Source of the DNA: Fuerstiella sp.
GTDB taxonomy: Bacteria > Planctomycetota > Planctomycetia > Planctomycetales > Planctomycetaceae
Assembly: GCA_022447225.1 (NCBI GenBank)
Contig: JAKVAZ010000007.1
Coordinates: forward strand, 50,475 to 114,474
Direction of reading: 5' to 3'
Length of the DNA: 64,000 nt
Part shown: positions 28,759-36,930 of the stretch, piece after piece
Layout: every line of letters begins with the position of its first letter
Numbering within the stretch: position 1 is the stretch's first letter
Made by a program: the position numbers and the translations under genes
The notes under the pieces: model-generated
Seen by the model: the letters and a program-made list of their open reading frames with translations, nothing else
Databases searched by the model: none
Told to the model about the DNA's origin: nothing

Positions 28759-29966
28759 ATCGTCGAAACGCCGGTGGAGACCCGGAATTCGGTTCCGACT
28801 CGTTTCTGGACATTATTGCCAACATCGTGGGGATTCTGATCATTCTGATTGTGATTGCAGGAGTAAAAGTTGCACGGCAGCCAGTGATTGCACCGAGTCT
28901 CAAACCCGTCACTCACGCCACATCGAACTCCGAGAAAATTCAATCGCGTTTCCTGACGACTGAAAGATACATAAAGTCCGTTGCACTCAGTCACGAACAT
29001 GTCGAGCACCTGCGGAATGAAACGAATCGACACGCTGCACAGGCAGGTGCGTTACAGGATCAAATAAACGATTTGAAGATTCAAACGGAAGAATTAACGG
29101 TCGAAGAAAGTCGACTTCTGAAAGAGTCTGAAAGTTTCACTGACAGAATTTCTGCGATTCAACAGCAGACACTGCGGTCAGAAACAGTTCTGACTTCACT
29201 GGGAGAGGAGGCTGAGGAACTGCGGGGTATCATCACCCGATTGCGCGATCAGTCAGCTGGGGAGAAAACGCGACATGATTTGATTCTAAAGTCAACGAAA
29301 ACCGCTTTTGCCAACCAGGAAGCTGCTGAACAGCAGCTTCGGCAGATCAGCGCGCAGACTCAGAAGCTGAAGGAACTTCTCGAACAGCAAAAGGCAGAAC
29401 CCGCTCCGGAAGACAATCGACTGGAACACCGTCTGACGCCTGTTGTACGCACCGACAGTGATCAGGAACTTCATTTTCGTTTGAGCGGAGGCCGTATATC
29501 TTGGGTTCCGCTTGAGGCACTGTTGGAACGTCTCAAACGACAGGTGCCAAATCGAGTTGATGTGATTCGTCGCTTCGGTCGTTATGAAGGGGTATGTGGG
29601 CCGGTGGGAGGCTACATTATGAACTATGCGGTCGAGCGTCACCTGCCGTCACCGCTGGAACGTCTGAACGCTGCTTCTTCGATGTTTCGTGTCTCTGTTT
29701 CACGCTGGACGGTGAGTCCGATGGAGTCGCTCCAGGCGGAACCCGTGGAAGAAGCGATGGCATTCGGTTCTGCGTTTCGCCGGATTCTGGAGGCTGCTGA
29801 TGTGGATTCGCTGATGACAATATGGCTCTATCCGGACGATTTCGTCTGTTTCGGGCAGCTCAGAGAATTCGGACACAGATTGGGTCTGCGGGTGGCGGCC
29901 CGTCCGCTTCCCCGTAATGCAGAAATCAGTGGATCGCCGGGGGGGAGTCGATCCGGCGGACAGTAG
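28755..29966 (+). CDS. membrane-anchored ExbD-like coiled-coil protein with membrane Asp
   Basis: This is the third gene of the operon, encoding 403 residues. It starts inside the stop of the middle gene (ATGA, 28755-28758). A single span (about 17-38, S-F-L-D-I-I-A-N-I-V-G-I-L-I) carries Asp19 at its edge, the position of the essential proton-binding aspartate in ExbD, TolR and MotB. Residues 60-215 are strongly heptad-like coiled coil. The C-terminal domain (about 225-390) ends with a strand-helix-strand (I-W-L-Y-P-D-D-F, helix, G-L-R-V-A-A-R-P-L-P) similar in layout to the segment in the middle gene. I infer that it is the active rod subunit of a proton-driven complex. Confidence 0.83.
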   Translation: MNRRNAGGDPEFGSDSFLDIIANIVGILIILIVIAGVKVARQPVIAPSLKPVTHATSNSEKIQSRFLTTERYIKSVALSHEHVEHLRNETNRHAAQAGALQDQINDLKIQTEELTVEESRLLKESESFTDRISAIQQQTLRSETVLTSLGEEAEELRGIITRLRDQSAGEKTRHDLILKSTKTAFANQEAAEQQLRQISAQTQKLKELLEQQKAEPAPEDNRLEHRLTPVVRTDSDQELHFRLSGGRISWVPLEALLERLKRQVPNRVDVIRRFGRYEGVCGPVGGYIMNYAVERHLPSPLERLNAASSMFRVSVSRWTVSPMESLQAEPVEEAMAFGSAFRRILEAADVDSLMTIWLYPDDFVCFGQLREFGHRLGLRVAARPLPRNAEISGSPGGSRSGGQ

Positions 29967-30000
29967 GAATCAGCCCAAATCCGTGTTTACGGGTTGATTC
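29967..30000 (+). terminator. 10-bp hairpin ending the ExbB/ExbD-like operon
   Basis: GAATCAGCCC (29967-29976) pairs with GGGTTGATTC (29991-30000) with one G-U pair, just after the operon's last stop. A competing inner stem CCGT/ACGG exists. No U-run follows, so termination strength is uncertain. Confidence 0.45.
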
Positions 30001-30044
30001 AGGTCCGCTTCGCATGAATCCATATCGAGTGGACCCGCGTCACG

Positions 30045-30053
30045 TGCTATATT
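30045..30053 (+). promoter_or_regulatory. extended -10 element before ilvD
   Basis: TGCTATATT is an extended -10 box (TG-n-TATATT). The -35 region 17 bp upstream is poor, as is usual for extended -10 promoters. It would give a leader of about 55 nt before the ilvD ATG. Confidence 0.35.
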
Positions 30054-30113
30054 TGTGCGGCTCAGCATTGATGTGTTAAGTCAGTTACGAAGTATTTCCT
30101 GGATATCAGTTTC

Positions 30114-31793
30114 ATGGCAGAACTTAACAGGTACAGCAGTCGCATCACTCAACCGCGTTCACAGGGTGCCTCCCAGGCCATGCTCTACGCGACAGGTATG
30201 AGCGATGAAGATATGAACAAGGCGCAGGTCGGCATTGCCAGCGTCTGGTATGACGGTAACAGCTGTAATATGCACCTGCTGGACCTTGCTGACAAAGTTC
30301 GCGAAGGTGTTCAGCAGGCTGGTCTGGTCGGCATGAGGTTCAATACCATCGGGGTCAGTGACGGGATGTCGATGGGTACCGAGGGAATGTCATATTCGCT
30401 GCAGTCACGGGACCTGATTGCGGATTCCATCGAGACCGTTATGGGAGGCCAGTGGTACGATGCGAATATCTCACTGCCCGGCTGCGACAAAAACATGCCC
30501 GGCTGCGTGATGGCCATGGGCCGGATTAATCGACCGTCGATCATGATCTATGGCGGGACAATTCGTGCAGGCTGTAATGCAAGCAGTGACAAACTGGATA
30601 TCGTGTCTGCATTTCAGTCCTACGGTGAGTATCTGGCGAAATCGATTTCCGATGAGGAACGTCAGGATATCGTGCGCAACAGTTGTCCGGGGGCAGGTGC
30701 CTGCGGTGGAATGTATACAGCCAACACGATGGCATCTGCGATTGAAGCGCTCGGAATGAGTCTTCCGTACAGTTCATCGATCCCTGCAGAAGACCCGCAG
30801 AAACTGGAAGAATGCCGTGCCGCAGGTGCTGCAATTCGGGTGCTGCTGGAGAAAGACATTAAGCCCCGTGACATTATGACACGTATCGCGTTCGAAAACG
30901 CGATGGTGACCGTGATGGCACTTGGAGGGTCAACGAATGCTGTTCTACATTTGATTGCCATGGCTAGAACGGTTGATGTTGATCTTTCTCTTGAGGACTT
31001 CCAGGCAGTCAGTGACCGGATCCCGCTTGTGGCGGACCTTAAACCGAGCGGCCGCTTCGTTATGGAGGATCTGCATACGATTGGCGGTACCCCGGCTGTG
31101 TTGAAATACCTGCTCGAACACGACCTGCTGGACGGAACCTGTCTGACGGTTACCGGAGAAACACTGGCCGACAATCTGCAGGACCTTCCCGGACTCAGCG
31201 AAGGCCAGGAAATCATTCAGCCGATCGACCGGCCGATCAAGGAGTCGGGACATCTGCGCATCCTGCGCGGAAATCTGGCACCCGAGGGAGCTGTTGCCAA
31301 GATCACCGGCAAGGAAGGCCTGAGGTTTACCGGAACAGCACGCTGTTTTGATTCCGAAGAAGACATGCTGGCCGGACTGGAACAGAATCAAATCGACAAG
31401 GGAGACGTGGTCATTATTCGTTATGAGGGGCCTCAGGGTGGTCCCGGCATGCCCGAGATGCTCACACCCACGTCGGCCATTATGGGAGCCGGTCTTGGAT
31501 CGGACGTGGCACTGATGACCGATGGTCGATTCAGTGGCGGTTCACATGGGTTCATCGTGGGACACATTACGCCGGAAGCCCAGGTGGGCGGCCCTTTAGC
31601 ACTGATTAACAACGGGGATTCGATTACGATCGACGCGGAATCGAATCGGATTACGGTCGATGTTTCCGACGACGAACTCACAAAACGTCGGGAGGAGTGG
31701 ACGGCTCCGCCGTTCAAGGCGACTCGAGGGACACTGTACAAATATATCAAAACTGTGAAGTCAGCTTCAGAAGGCTGCGTGACTGACGAATGA
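30114..31793 (+). CDS. ilvD: dihydroxy-acid dehydratase
   Basis: This catalyses the third step of valine and isoleucine synthesis, dehydrating dihydroxy acids to keto acids in the cytoplasm. The 559 residues cover the full family length. Three cysteines (C51, C124 in P-G-C-D-K-N-M-P-G, and C197 in G-A-C-G-G-M-Y) are spaced 73 and 73 residues apart, as in the [2Fe-2S]-cluster enzymes of this family. The late motif T-D-G-R-F-S-G-G-S is intact. No other ilv or leu gene lies in the window. It is transcribed in the same direction as the operon before it, but a hairpin and a candidate promoter separate them. Confidence 0.97.
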   Translation: MAELNRYSSRITQPRSQGASQAMLYATGMSDEDMNKAQVGIASVWYDGNSCNMHLLDLADKVREGVQQAGLVGMRFNTIGVSDGMSMGTEGMSYSLQSRDLIADSIETVMGGQWYDANISLPGCDKNMPGCVMAMGRINRPSIMIYGGTIRAGCNASSDKLDIVSAFQSYGEYLAKSISDEERQDIVRNSCPGAGACGGMYTANTMASAIEALGMSLPYSSSIPAEDPQKLEECRAAGAAIRVLLEKDIKPRDIMTRIAFENAMVTVMALGGSTNAVLHLIAMARTVDVDLSLEDFQAVSDRIPLVADLKPSGRFVMEDLHTIGGTPAVLKYLLEHDLLDGTCLTVTGETLADNLQDLPGLSEGQEIIQPIDRPIKESGHLRILRGNLAPEGAVAKITGKEGLRFTGTARCFDSEEDMLAGLEQNQIDKGDVVIIRYEGPQGGPGMPEMLTPTSAIMGAGLGSDVALMTDGRFSGGSHGFIVGHITPEAQVGGPLALINNGDSITIDAESNRITVDVSDDELTKRREEWTAPPFKATRGTLYKYIKTVKSASEGCVTDE

Positions 31794-31888
31794 CTCTGTG
31801 TTAATCGTTTCCGTCGTCCGTCGTAGAAGCTGCTGTCTTCTGCGGGCTCGATTATTTATTACACGGTTCAGAGCACTGACTGTTTGCC

Positions 31889-33322
31889 ATGTCCGTTCCC
31901 GCCACTCCCCGTCCGCTGGTCGTCATCAATGTTGTGGGGCTGACGTGGGACATGATTGGTGCGAACACGCCAAATATCGGTTCGTTGCTGGATACCGGTT
32001 TCGGACGACCTCTGCAGACTGTTCTGCCGGCAGTGACATGCAGTGTTCAGGCATCGATGCTGACTGGTGTCATGCCCGCGGAGCACGGAATCGTCGGTAA
32101 CGGCTGGTACGACCGGGAGCTTGCTGACGTGCAGTTCTGGAAACAGTCCAATGCACTTGTTCAGGCTGAAAAGGTTTTTGAATCGGCCAGACATCGGGAT
32201 CCTCTGCATACCACCGCCAAAATGTTCTGGTGGTATAACATGTATGCGGATGTCGCCTGGTCTGTCACCCCGCGACCGTGCTATCCTGCAGACGGTCGAA
32301 AAATTCCGGATATTTACAGTCACCCTGCTGATCTGCGTGATCGACTGCAGGATCGTCTGGGACCTTTCCCGCTGTTCAGCTTTTGGGGGCCGACTGCCAA
32401 CATTAAAAGCAGTGCGTGGATTGCTGATGCGAGTCTGGAGATTCTGCGGGAGAAACGCCCGTCGTTACTGCTGTGTTATCTGCCGCATTTGGACTACAAT
32501 CTGCAGCGGCTGGGGCCGAAGGATCCGGCTGTTGCCGAAGACGTCTGTCAGGTCGACCACGAAGCCGGAAAACTGATTCACGCGGCGCGGGATCTGAACG
32601 CTGATGTGATCGTATTGTCTGAATACGGAATCAGTGAGGTGAGTCACCCGATTCATATCAATCGAATTCTGCGCGAATCGGGATACGTGACGGTGCGGCG
32701 AGAAAGTCCGGGCTGGGAAACGCTGGACGTGGGGGCCTGCAGGGCGTTTGCTGTTTCCGATCATCAGATCGCGCACATTTACGTCAGGTGTGAAAGCGAT
32801 CTTGCCGGTGTGCGGGCCCTGCTGCAGAAAACACAGGGGATTGAACATGTTCTGGATCGCCATGCTCAGAGGCAGTTTGGGCTGGATCATGCCCGGAGTG
32901 GTGATCTGGTGGCTGTCAGCAGTCGAGATTCCTGGTTTACTTATTACTTCTGGCTCGAAGACGCACTTGCTCCGGATTACGCCCGCACGGTCGATATTCA
33001 TCGTAAGCCAGGCTATGACCCTGTTGAGTTATTTGTGGACCCGTCGATTCGAATGCCAATGCTGCGTGTTGCCCGTCGACTGGTGAGAAAGCATTTGGGG
33101 TTTCGATATTACATGGATTTGATCGGACTGGATGCGTCAATTGTCAAAGGCAGCCATGGTCGACTTCCGGATGAATCTCAACTGGATTCAGATTCGGCTG
33201 TGTTTTTGTGTTCGAACCGATCTGTGGAGCAGGATCGTATGAAGGCAACGGACCTTCGGAATCTGATCCTGGATTTGCAGTACCGGGTTGAATCTCGGTC
33301 CGCAGATCGATTGCCTGAATGA
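31889..33322 (+). CDS. alkaline-phosphatase-superfamily phosphodiesterase
   Basis: This 477-residue protein resembles type I phosphodiesterase/nucleotide pyrophosphatases. Asp21 in G-L-T-W-D is a probable metal ligand and Thr50 in L-P-A-V-T-C the likely nucleophile. These are followed by T-G-V-M-P-A-E-H-G-I-V-G-N, the classic loop. Further ligands are expected at L-P-H-L-D-Y and in the C-terminal H-x-R/H regions (K-G-S-H-G-R). There is no signal peptide, which is unusual for a scavenging enzyme and suggests an intracellular substrate. Homologs occur in bacterial secondary-metabolite clusters, but none is visible here. It begins 95 bp after ilvD; cotranscription is possible. The start has no strong Shine-Dalgarno. 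Confidence 0.82.
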   Translation: MSVPATPRPLVVINVVGLTWDMIGANTPNIGSLLDTGFGRPLQTVLPAVTCSVQASMLTGVMPAEHGIVGNGWYDRELADVQFWKQSNALVQAEKVFESARHRDPLHTTAKMFWWYNMYADVAWSVTPRPCYPADGRKIPDIYSHPADLRDRLQDRLGPFPLFSFWGPTANIKSSAWIADASLEILREKRPSLLLCYLPHLDYNLQRLGPKDPAVAEDVCQVDHEAGKLIHAARDLNADVIVLSEYGISEVSHPIHINRILRESGYVTVRRESPGWETLDVGACRAFAVSDHQIAHIYVRCESDLAGVRALLQKTQGIEHVLDRHAQRQFGLDHARSGDLVAVSSRDSWFTYYFWLEDALAPDYARTVDIHRKPGYDPVELFVDPSIRMPMLRVARRLVRKHLGFRYYMDLIGLDASIVKGSHGRLPDESQLDSDSAVFLCSNRSVEQDRMKATDLRNLILDLQYRVESRSADRLPE

Positions 33323-33633
33323 GGCGATCGATGTTTTGCAGATCCAGGTTTGATCAATAACCCCGTATCGGCGAGCTGCATCCGGCGCTGTTCTGACTAA
33401 TGTTAAGTCCCGTGCAGAGGAAAGCCGGCAGGCAATCTGCTCGTTCTTCTGAAATCAGGTTTTGAGTGGCGGGAACCCCGGTAATCAGCTGAGACGCAAC
33501 TGACAGCAGTTCAGTTGCTGTGATTCGAGGTTGTTTTTTTTAAACTTGGGATCTGAACACTGCGTTGCGCAGTCAACGGTTAAGCCGGAATACATATTGT
33601 TAAATCCATACCGGACAGTCTGCTCAAAGTCTT
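33323..33633. other. intergenic region with hairpin and T-run
   Basis: I see no gene. GCAACTGA (33496-33503) pairs perfectly with TCAGTTGC (33511-33518) and an eight-T run follows at 33534-33541. The 15-nt gap between stem and T-run is too long for a classic intrinsic terminator, so termination here is uncertain. Confidence 0.45.
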
Positions 33634-34524
33634 ATGTCAAACGACGGTTCGTCAAGTCAGCTCAGCTGCTGGATCTACCAGGCGTGTCTGGTGGAAGTTT
33701 TGTCAGAGAAGCCGGGCAATGTGTCACCTCGCCATCGGTTTCGAGACTCGACGGTTAATGATTTCATCCGTTCCGCCCAGGTCTCTGCACCAATTCTGGC
33801 ACGTAGTACTTCGTGTAATGTTGGCCGAACGATTTACGACGCCGCAGTAGCGACACGCCATTCGGCAGGACACAACACAAATCTCGGAATATTACTGTTG
33901 TTGGCTCCAATGGCAGCCGTTCCGGCTGCCGTTTCTGTTAGTGAAGGAATTGACGGCATTCTGGCCGGTCTTACCGTTGAGGACGCCGACTGGGCTTATC
34001 GTGCGATCCGTCTTGCTCAACCGGGTGGCCTGGGGCAGTCGGCAGCTCAGGATGTGCATGAACCGCCGTCAGAGACTTTGCTGCAGTGCATGGAACGGGC
34101 TGCCGATCGGGACTTAATTGCTCTGCAGTACAGTAATGGTTTTCACGAGGTATTGGGTGTCGGACTGGAATTGCTGATTGACTCATTCAGCTGTGTTGAT
34201 GACCAATATCGAATTGGCTGGCTGGCCCTGAAGCTGATTGCGGAATATGGTGATTCACTGATTGCTCGCAAGGTTGGCCAATCAGTCGCTGCCGATGTGC
34301 AGCAACGTGCTTCGGCGGTGATCGGTGCAGGTTGGCCCGATACTGCCGGTTCGTGCCAAATGTATAATGAGCTTGATACTTATCTGCGTTCAAACGGCAA
34401 TCAGCTGAATCCGGGGACAACCGCCGATATGATTGCAGCCATCATTTATGCAGGGCTGCAATCGCGGTGCTACAGCATTCCTGCTGAACTGCTTCATCAA
34501 ATTAATTTTGAGGAACAAATGTGA
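33634..34524 (+). CDS. CitG-like triphosphoribosyl-dephospho-CoA synthase family protein
   Basis: The 296-residue product shows the CitG/MdcB family signatures: S-E-K-P-G-N-V-S near residue 28, N-T-N-L-G-I-L-L-L-L near residue 90, G-G-L-G near 130 and P-G-T-T-A-D-M-I-A-A near 268. CitG attaches a triphosphoribosyl unit to dephospho-CoA for citrate lyase, but no citrate or malonate lyase genes are present. The next gene is a PTPS-like protein joined by a GTGA overlap, and CitG-like genes are known among tetrahydromethanopterin-linked C1 genes. I therefore infer a role in pterin cofactor synthesis. This is context only and not proven by sequence. Confidence 0.82.
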   Translation: MSNDGSSSQLSCWIYQACLVEVLSEKPGNVSPRHRFRDSTVNDFIRSAQVSAPILARSTSCNVGRTIYDAAVATRHSAGHNTNLGILLLLAPMAAVPAAVSVSEGIDGILAGLTVEDADWAYRAIRLAQPGGLGQSAAQDVHEPPSETLLQCMERAADRDLIALQYSNGFHEVLGVGLELLIDSFSCVDDQYRIGWLALKLIAEYGDSLIARKVGQSVAADVQQRASAVIGAGWPDTAGSCQMYNELDTYLRSNGNQLNPGTTADMIAAIIYAGLQSRCYSIPAELLHQINFEEQM

Positions 34525-35015
34525 CGTCCACCTTCGAATGTCGTGTTACCAAGGATTCACTGGTCTTTAGTGCGGCACACTTCATTACGTATAATGGAAA
34601 CATTTGTGAACGTCTTCACGGACACAACTGGCGGGTGGATGTGGTGGTGGCCGGGCAATTGGACGAAAACCATTACGTCTATGACTTCATAGCGCTGCGG
34701 GATGCGACCCGAAAACTGGTCAGCCGGCTGGATCATCGGGTCCTTCTGCCGGATCGCCATCCGCAGATCGTGGTTGAAAGTCATACCGGCAGTGCCGAAG
34801 TGACGGCGCGGTTTGATACGCGTCGCTGGGTCTTTCCTGTGGACGACTGCTGCATCCTTCCGATGGCCAACACCACGGCTGAACTGATTGCGGCCTGGTT
34901 TGCCGAAAATCTTTTTGAGCATCTTGATTTTGAGCAGATGAGCCTGTTGTCGCAGCTGAGAGTAGGCATCGAAGAGAATTTTGGCCAGTGGGCGTGGTGC
35001 TGCAAATCAGTTTGA
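34521..35015 (+). CDS. 6-pyruvoyl-tetrahydropterin-synthase-like protein
   Basis: This encodes 164 residues of the PTPS/QueD family. Zinc ligands are His in F-S-A-A-H and the two His of L-H-G-H-N-W. The catalytic cysteine lies in N-I-C-E-R-L-H-G-H, and L-D-H-R-V-L-L is the second His-Asp element. The segment between L-D-H and T-T-A-E-L-I is longer than in QueD, and the C-terminal E-E-N-F-G-Q-W differs from the usual Glu motif. It may therefore belong to the subgroup linked to methanopterin-type cofactors, not queuosine. The GTG start overlaps the stop of the CitG-like gene (GTGA, preceded by AGGAAC), so the two are translationally coupled. Confidence 0.87.
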   Translation: MTSTFECRVTKDSLVFSAAHFITYNGNICERLHGHNWRVDVVVAGQLDENHYVYDFIALRDATRKLVSRLDHRVLLPDRHPQIVVESHTGSAEVTARFDTRRWVFPVDDCCILPMANTTAELIAAWFAENLFEHLDFEQMSLLSQLRVGIEENFGQWAWCCKSV

Positions 35016-35230
35016 TTCGGGCCTGTGGACCAGCCGACTCGCCTGCCGGTGAAGATTGGATTCAGCTTCCCGACCGAAGCCATCGGTGGTGTAAAAAGTG
35101 TCGGGGAATCGCCGGCGGCGTTTTCCGTTGGCGGGGCTGGTCATTTGGGCAAAGACACCTGTCAGCCGACCGCACTGAAATTTCGCAGCACAGGATTATC
35201 CGTAGCGGGTCCGGCTGAATGAACTGTGAA

Positions 35231-36643
35231 TTATATCGGGTTTGGCCAGTGGTACAGCATGCCATAGATGATCACGCCCGTAACGGATACGTACATCCAG
35301 ATCGGCAAAGCGACACGGGCAAGTGCCCGGTGCCTGTCCCAGCGTTCTGCTGCGGCATGCTGAAAGATGCGAATGGCAAAAACGGGTACTGTTGATGCCA
35401 GAACGACGTGGGGCCACAGAATGAAGTAGTAAACGGTCCTGGCTGTCGAACTCCCCAGAAAAGGCCGGCCACGCTCTCCTGTGTAGTGTTTGAGTGCCCA
35501 GTGCGAAGTCAGATAACATCCCAGAAACACGACAGACACGACAAAAGCAGAGATCATTAGGTTACGGTGCATCTCCCGATGTCCGTTGCGGATTGCAAGC
35601 CAGCCCAGTGTCAGAAGGACGGCTGCTGTTGAATTCAAAAGTGCGTTGGCCACAGGCAGTTTTTTGGCCCACCGGGGTAATCGTCGATCGATGTTCGCCA
35701 GCCTAAGTGACGTGATCAGATTGTCACTGTGTGACCGATCTTCCGGGGACGAAACATTCGTACCGGAGGTAGCTGCCGTGGTGTCTTTCGATTTTCGAGA
35801 CGTCGGATTGTTGCCGGCCTGCTGCGTTGAAGAGTCAGCAGGCAAAAACTGTACGTCAACGGGACCACTGGAAGACGAAAACTGCAGGGGGGGAGACGGC
35901 GATGGAAACGGTTTACGTCCCAGCAGAATTCCTGCGAGTTCAGAAATGTCGTCCTGATTTGTTCCCAGAAATTTTCCCGTCGGAAATCCTTCACGATTCA
36001 CCAGAAGCACTCGATTGGAATGCGCCACTTCCATTCCCGGACGCCGGGCGTCGCCGATATTTTCTTTTATAAAAATCCCAAAGCCGTTCACGATAATGTC
36101 CTGCACCTTTTCCGTTTCACCGGTCAGAAATTTCCAGCGTTCACGATTGGGGCTGAAGGTTTCAGAATACCGCCGAAGAATCGTCTCGTTGTCATAGTCC
36201 GGATCAACTGTGACGGTGACGAACATTACGTCCGGATTTTTCTCGATAACGCGATCATGAAGCGTCTTCATCGATAGTGTGATTTGCGGACAGGTCGTAA
36301 TACATCGGGTGAAAATAAAACTGACAACCCACGGTTTTCCCGGAAGGTTTGTCAGTCCGAATTCGCCACCCATGCATTCCCTGAGAGTAAAGTCGGGAAT
36401 TTGTCGGGGCGGAACAGGGGGCCGACGACTATCGGGTTCCGAAATTTCTGTGTCAGGGGCTGTCGAAATCACCGATGTCCTGTCATCAGTGTTTCCTGAT
36501 GTTGGCCTGTCTTCACTGTCTGGATTCTTCCAGATCATCACGGCGTTCACGATGACAGCGCACCACAGAATGGCTCCGACAACAGCCTTGACGGCTGAGA
36601 TGCCGCTGCGAAACCTTCGCTGAGGAGTCGACCGGTGTCTCAC
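35231..36643 (-). CDS. Sco1/SenC-DUF420 fusion, cytochrome oxidase assembly
   Basis: This 470-residue membrane protein joins two oxidase-assembly modules. After an N-terminal anchor (about 15-37) comes a Sco1 thioredoxin-fold domain with the copper ligands Cys114 and Cys118 (T-R-C-I-T-T-C-P) and His208 (V-A-H-S-N). A disordered linker rich in S, T and P (about 245-310) leads to a DUF420-type four-span domain (about 325-466) with conserved histidines (E-M-H-R-N, S-H-W-A-L, W-P-H-V-V-L). Sco1 delivers copper to the CuA site. DUF420 proteins such as CtaM help mature aa3 oxidase. No oxidase subunit genes lie nearby. The GTG start has GGAGA upstream. Confidence 0.9.
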   Translation of the reverse strand: MRHRSTPQRRFRSGISAVKAVVGAILWCAVIVNAVMIWKNPDSEDRPTSGNTDDRTSVISTAPDTEISEPDSRRPPVPPRQIPDFTLRECMGGEFGLTNLPGKPWVVSFIFTRCITTCPQITLSMKTLHDRVIEKNPDVMFVTVTVDPDYDNETILRRYSETFSPNRERWKFLTGETEKVQDIIVNGFGIFIKENIGDARRPGMEVAHSNRVLLVNREGFPTGKFLGTNQDDISELAGILLGRKPFPSPSPPLQFSSSSGPVDVQFLPADSSTQQAGNNPTSRKSKDTTAATSGTNVSSPEDRSHSDNLITSLRLANIDRRLPRWAKKLPVANALLNSTAAVLLTLGWLAIRNGHREMHRNLMISAFVVSVVFLGCYLTSHWALKHYTGERGRPFLGSSTARTVYYFILWPHVVLASTVPVFAIRIFQHAAAERWDRHRALARVALPIWMYVSVTGVIIYGMLYHWPNPI

Positions 36644-36930
36644 GCGTGTGTCTCCGGATACAGATTACTGTCGATGACCGGTTGAGAATTCTAGAGCCGG
36701 TGCCGGAATGTCCAGCGGCATTCAGGACAACGGCCTGTCGAGTCTTCGTTTCGGGACGGGGATTCTCGAACCCAGCGAGTGCTGTCGGGCTGCTGTTCGT
36801 ACCCGGAGGACCCTGCATTCGCAAATTTCTCACAGGAAACAACCAGATCGCTCTAACCGATTCAGAGTTGCAGCTGTAGTCTGAGCAACTGGTGTGAATT
36901 CAATGTGACACAGGTGCTGAAAGCAGGCAG

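Noticed and set aside
25117-29966. Call as a Zorya defence system
   Set aside because: ZorA-like tail and ZorB-like rods are suggestive, but no ZorC, ZorD or ZorE-like gene adjoins and no peptidoglycan-binding domain is evident.
35025-35222. 65-residue plus-strand frame after the PTPS-like gene
   Set aside because: GTG start without a Shine-Dalgarno, no recognisable motif, and a short convergent spacer explains the gap.
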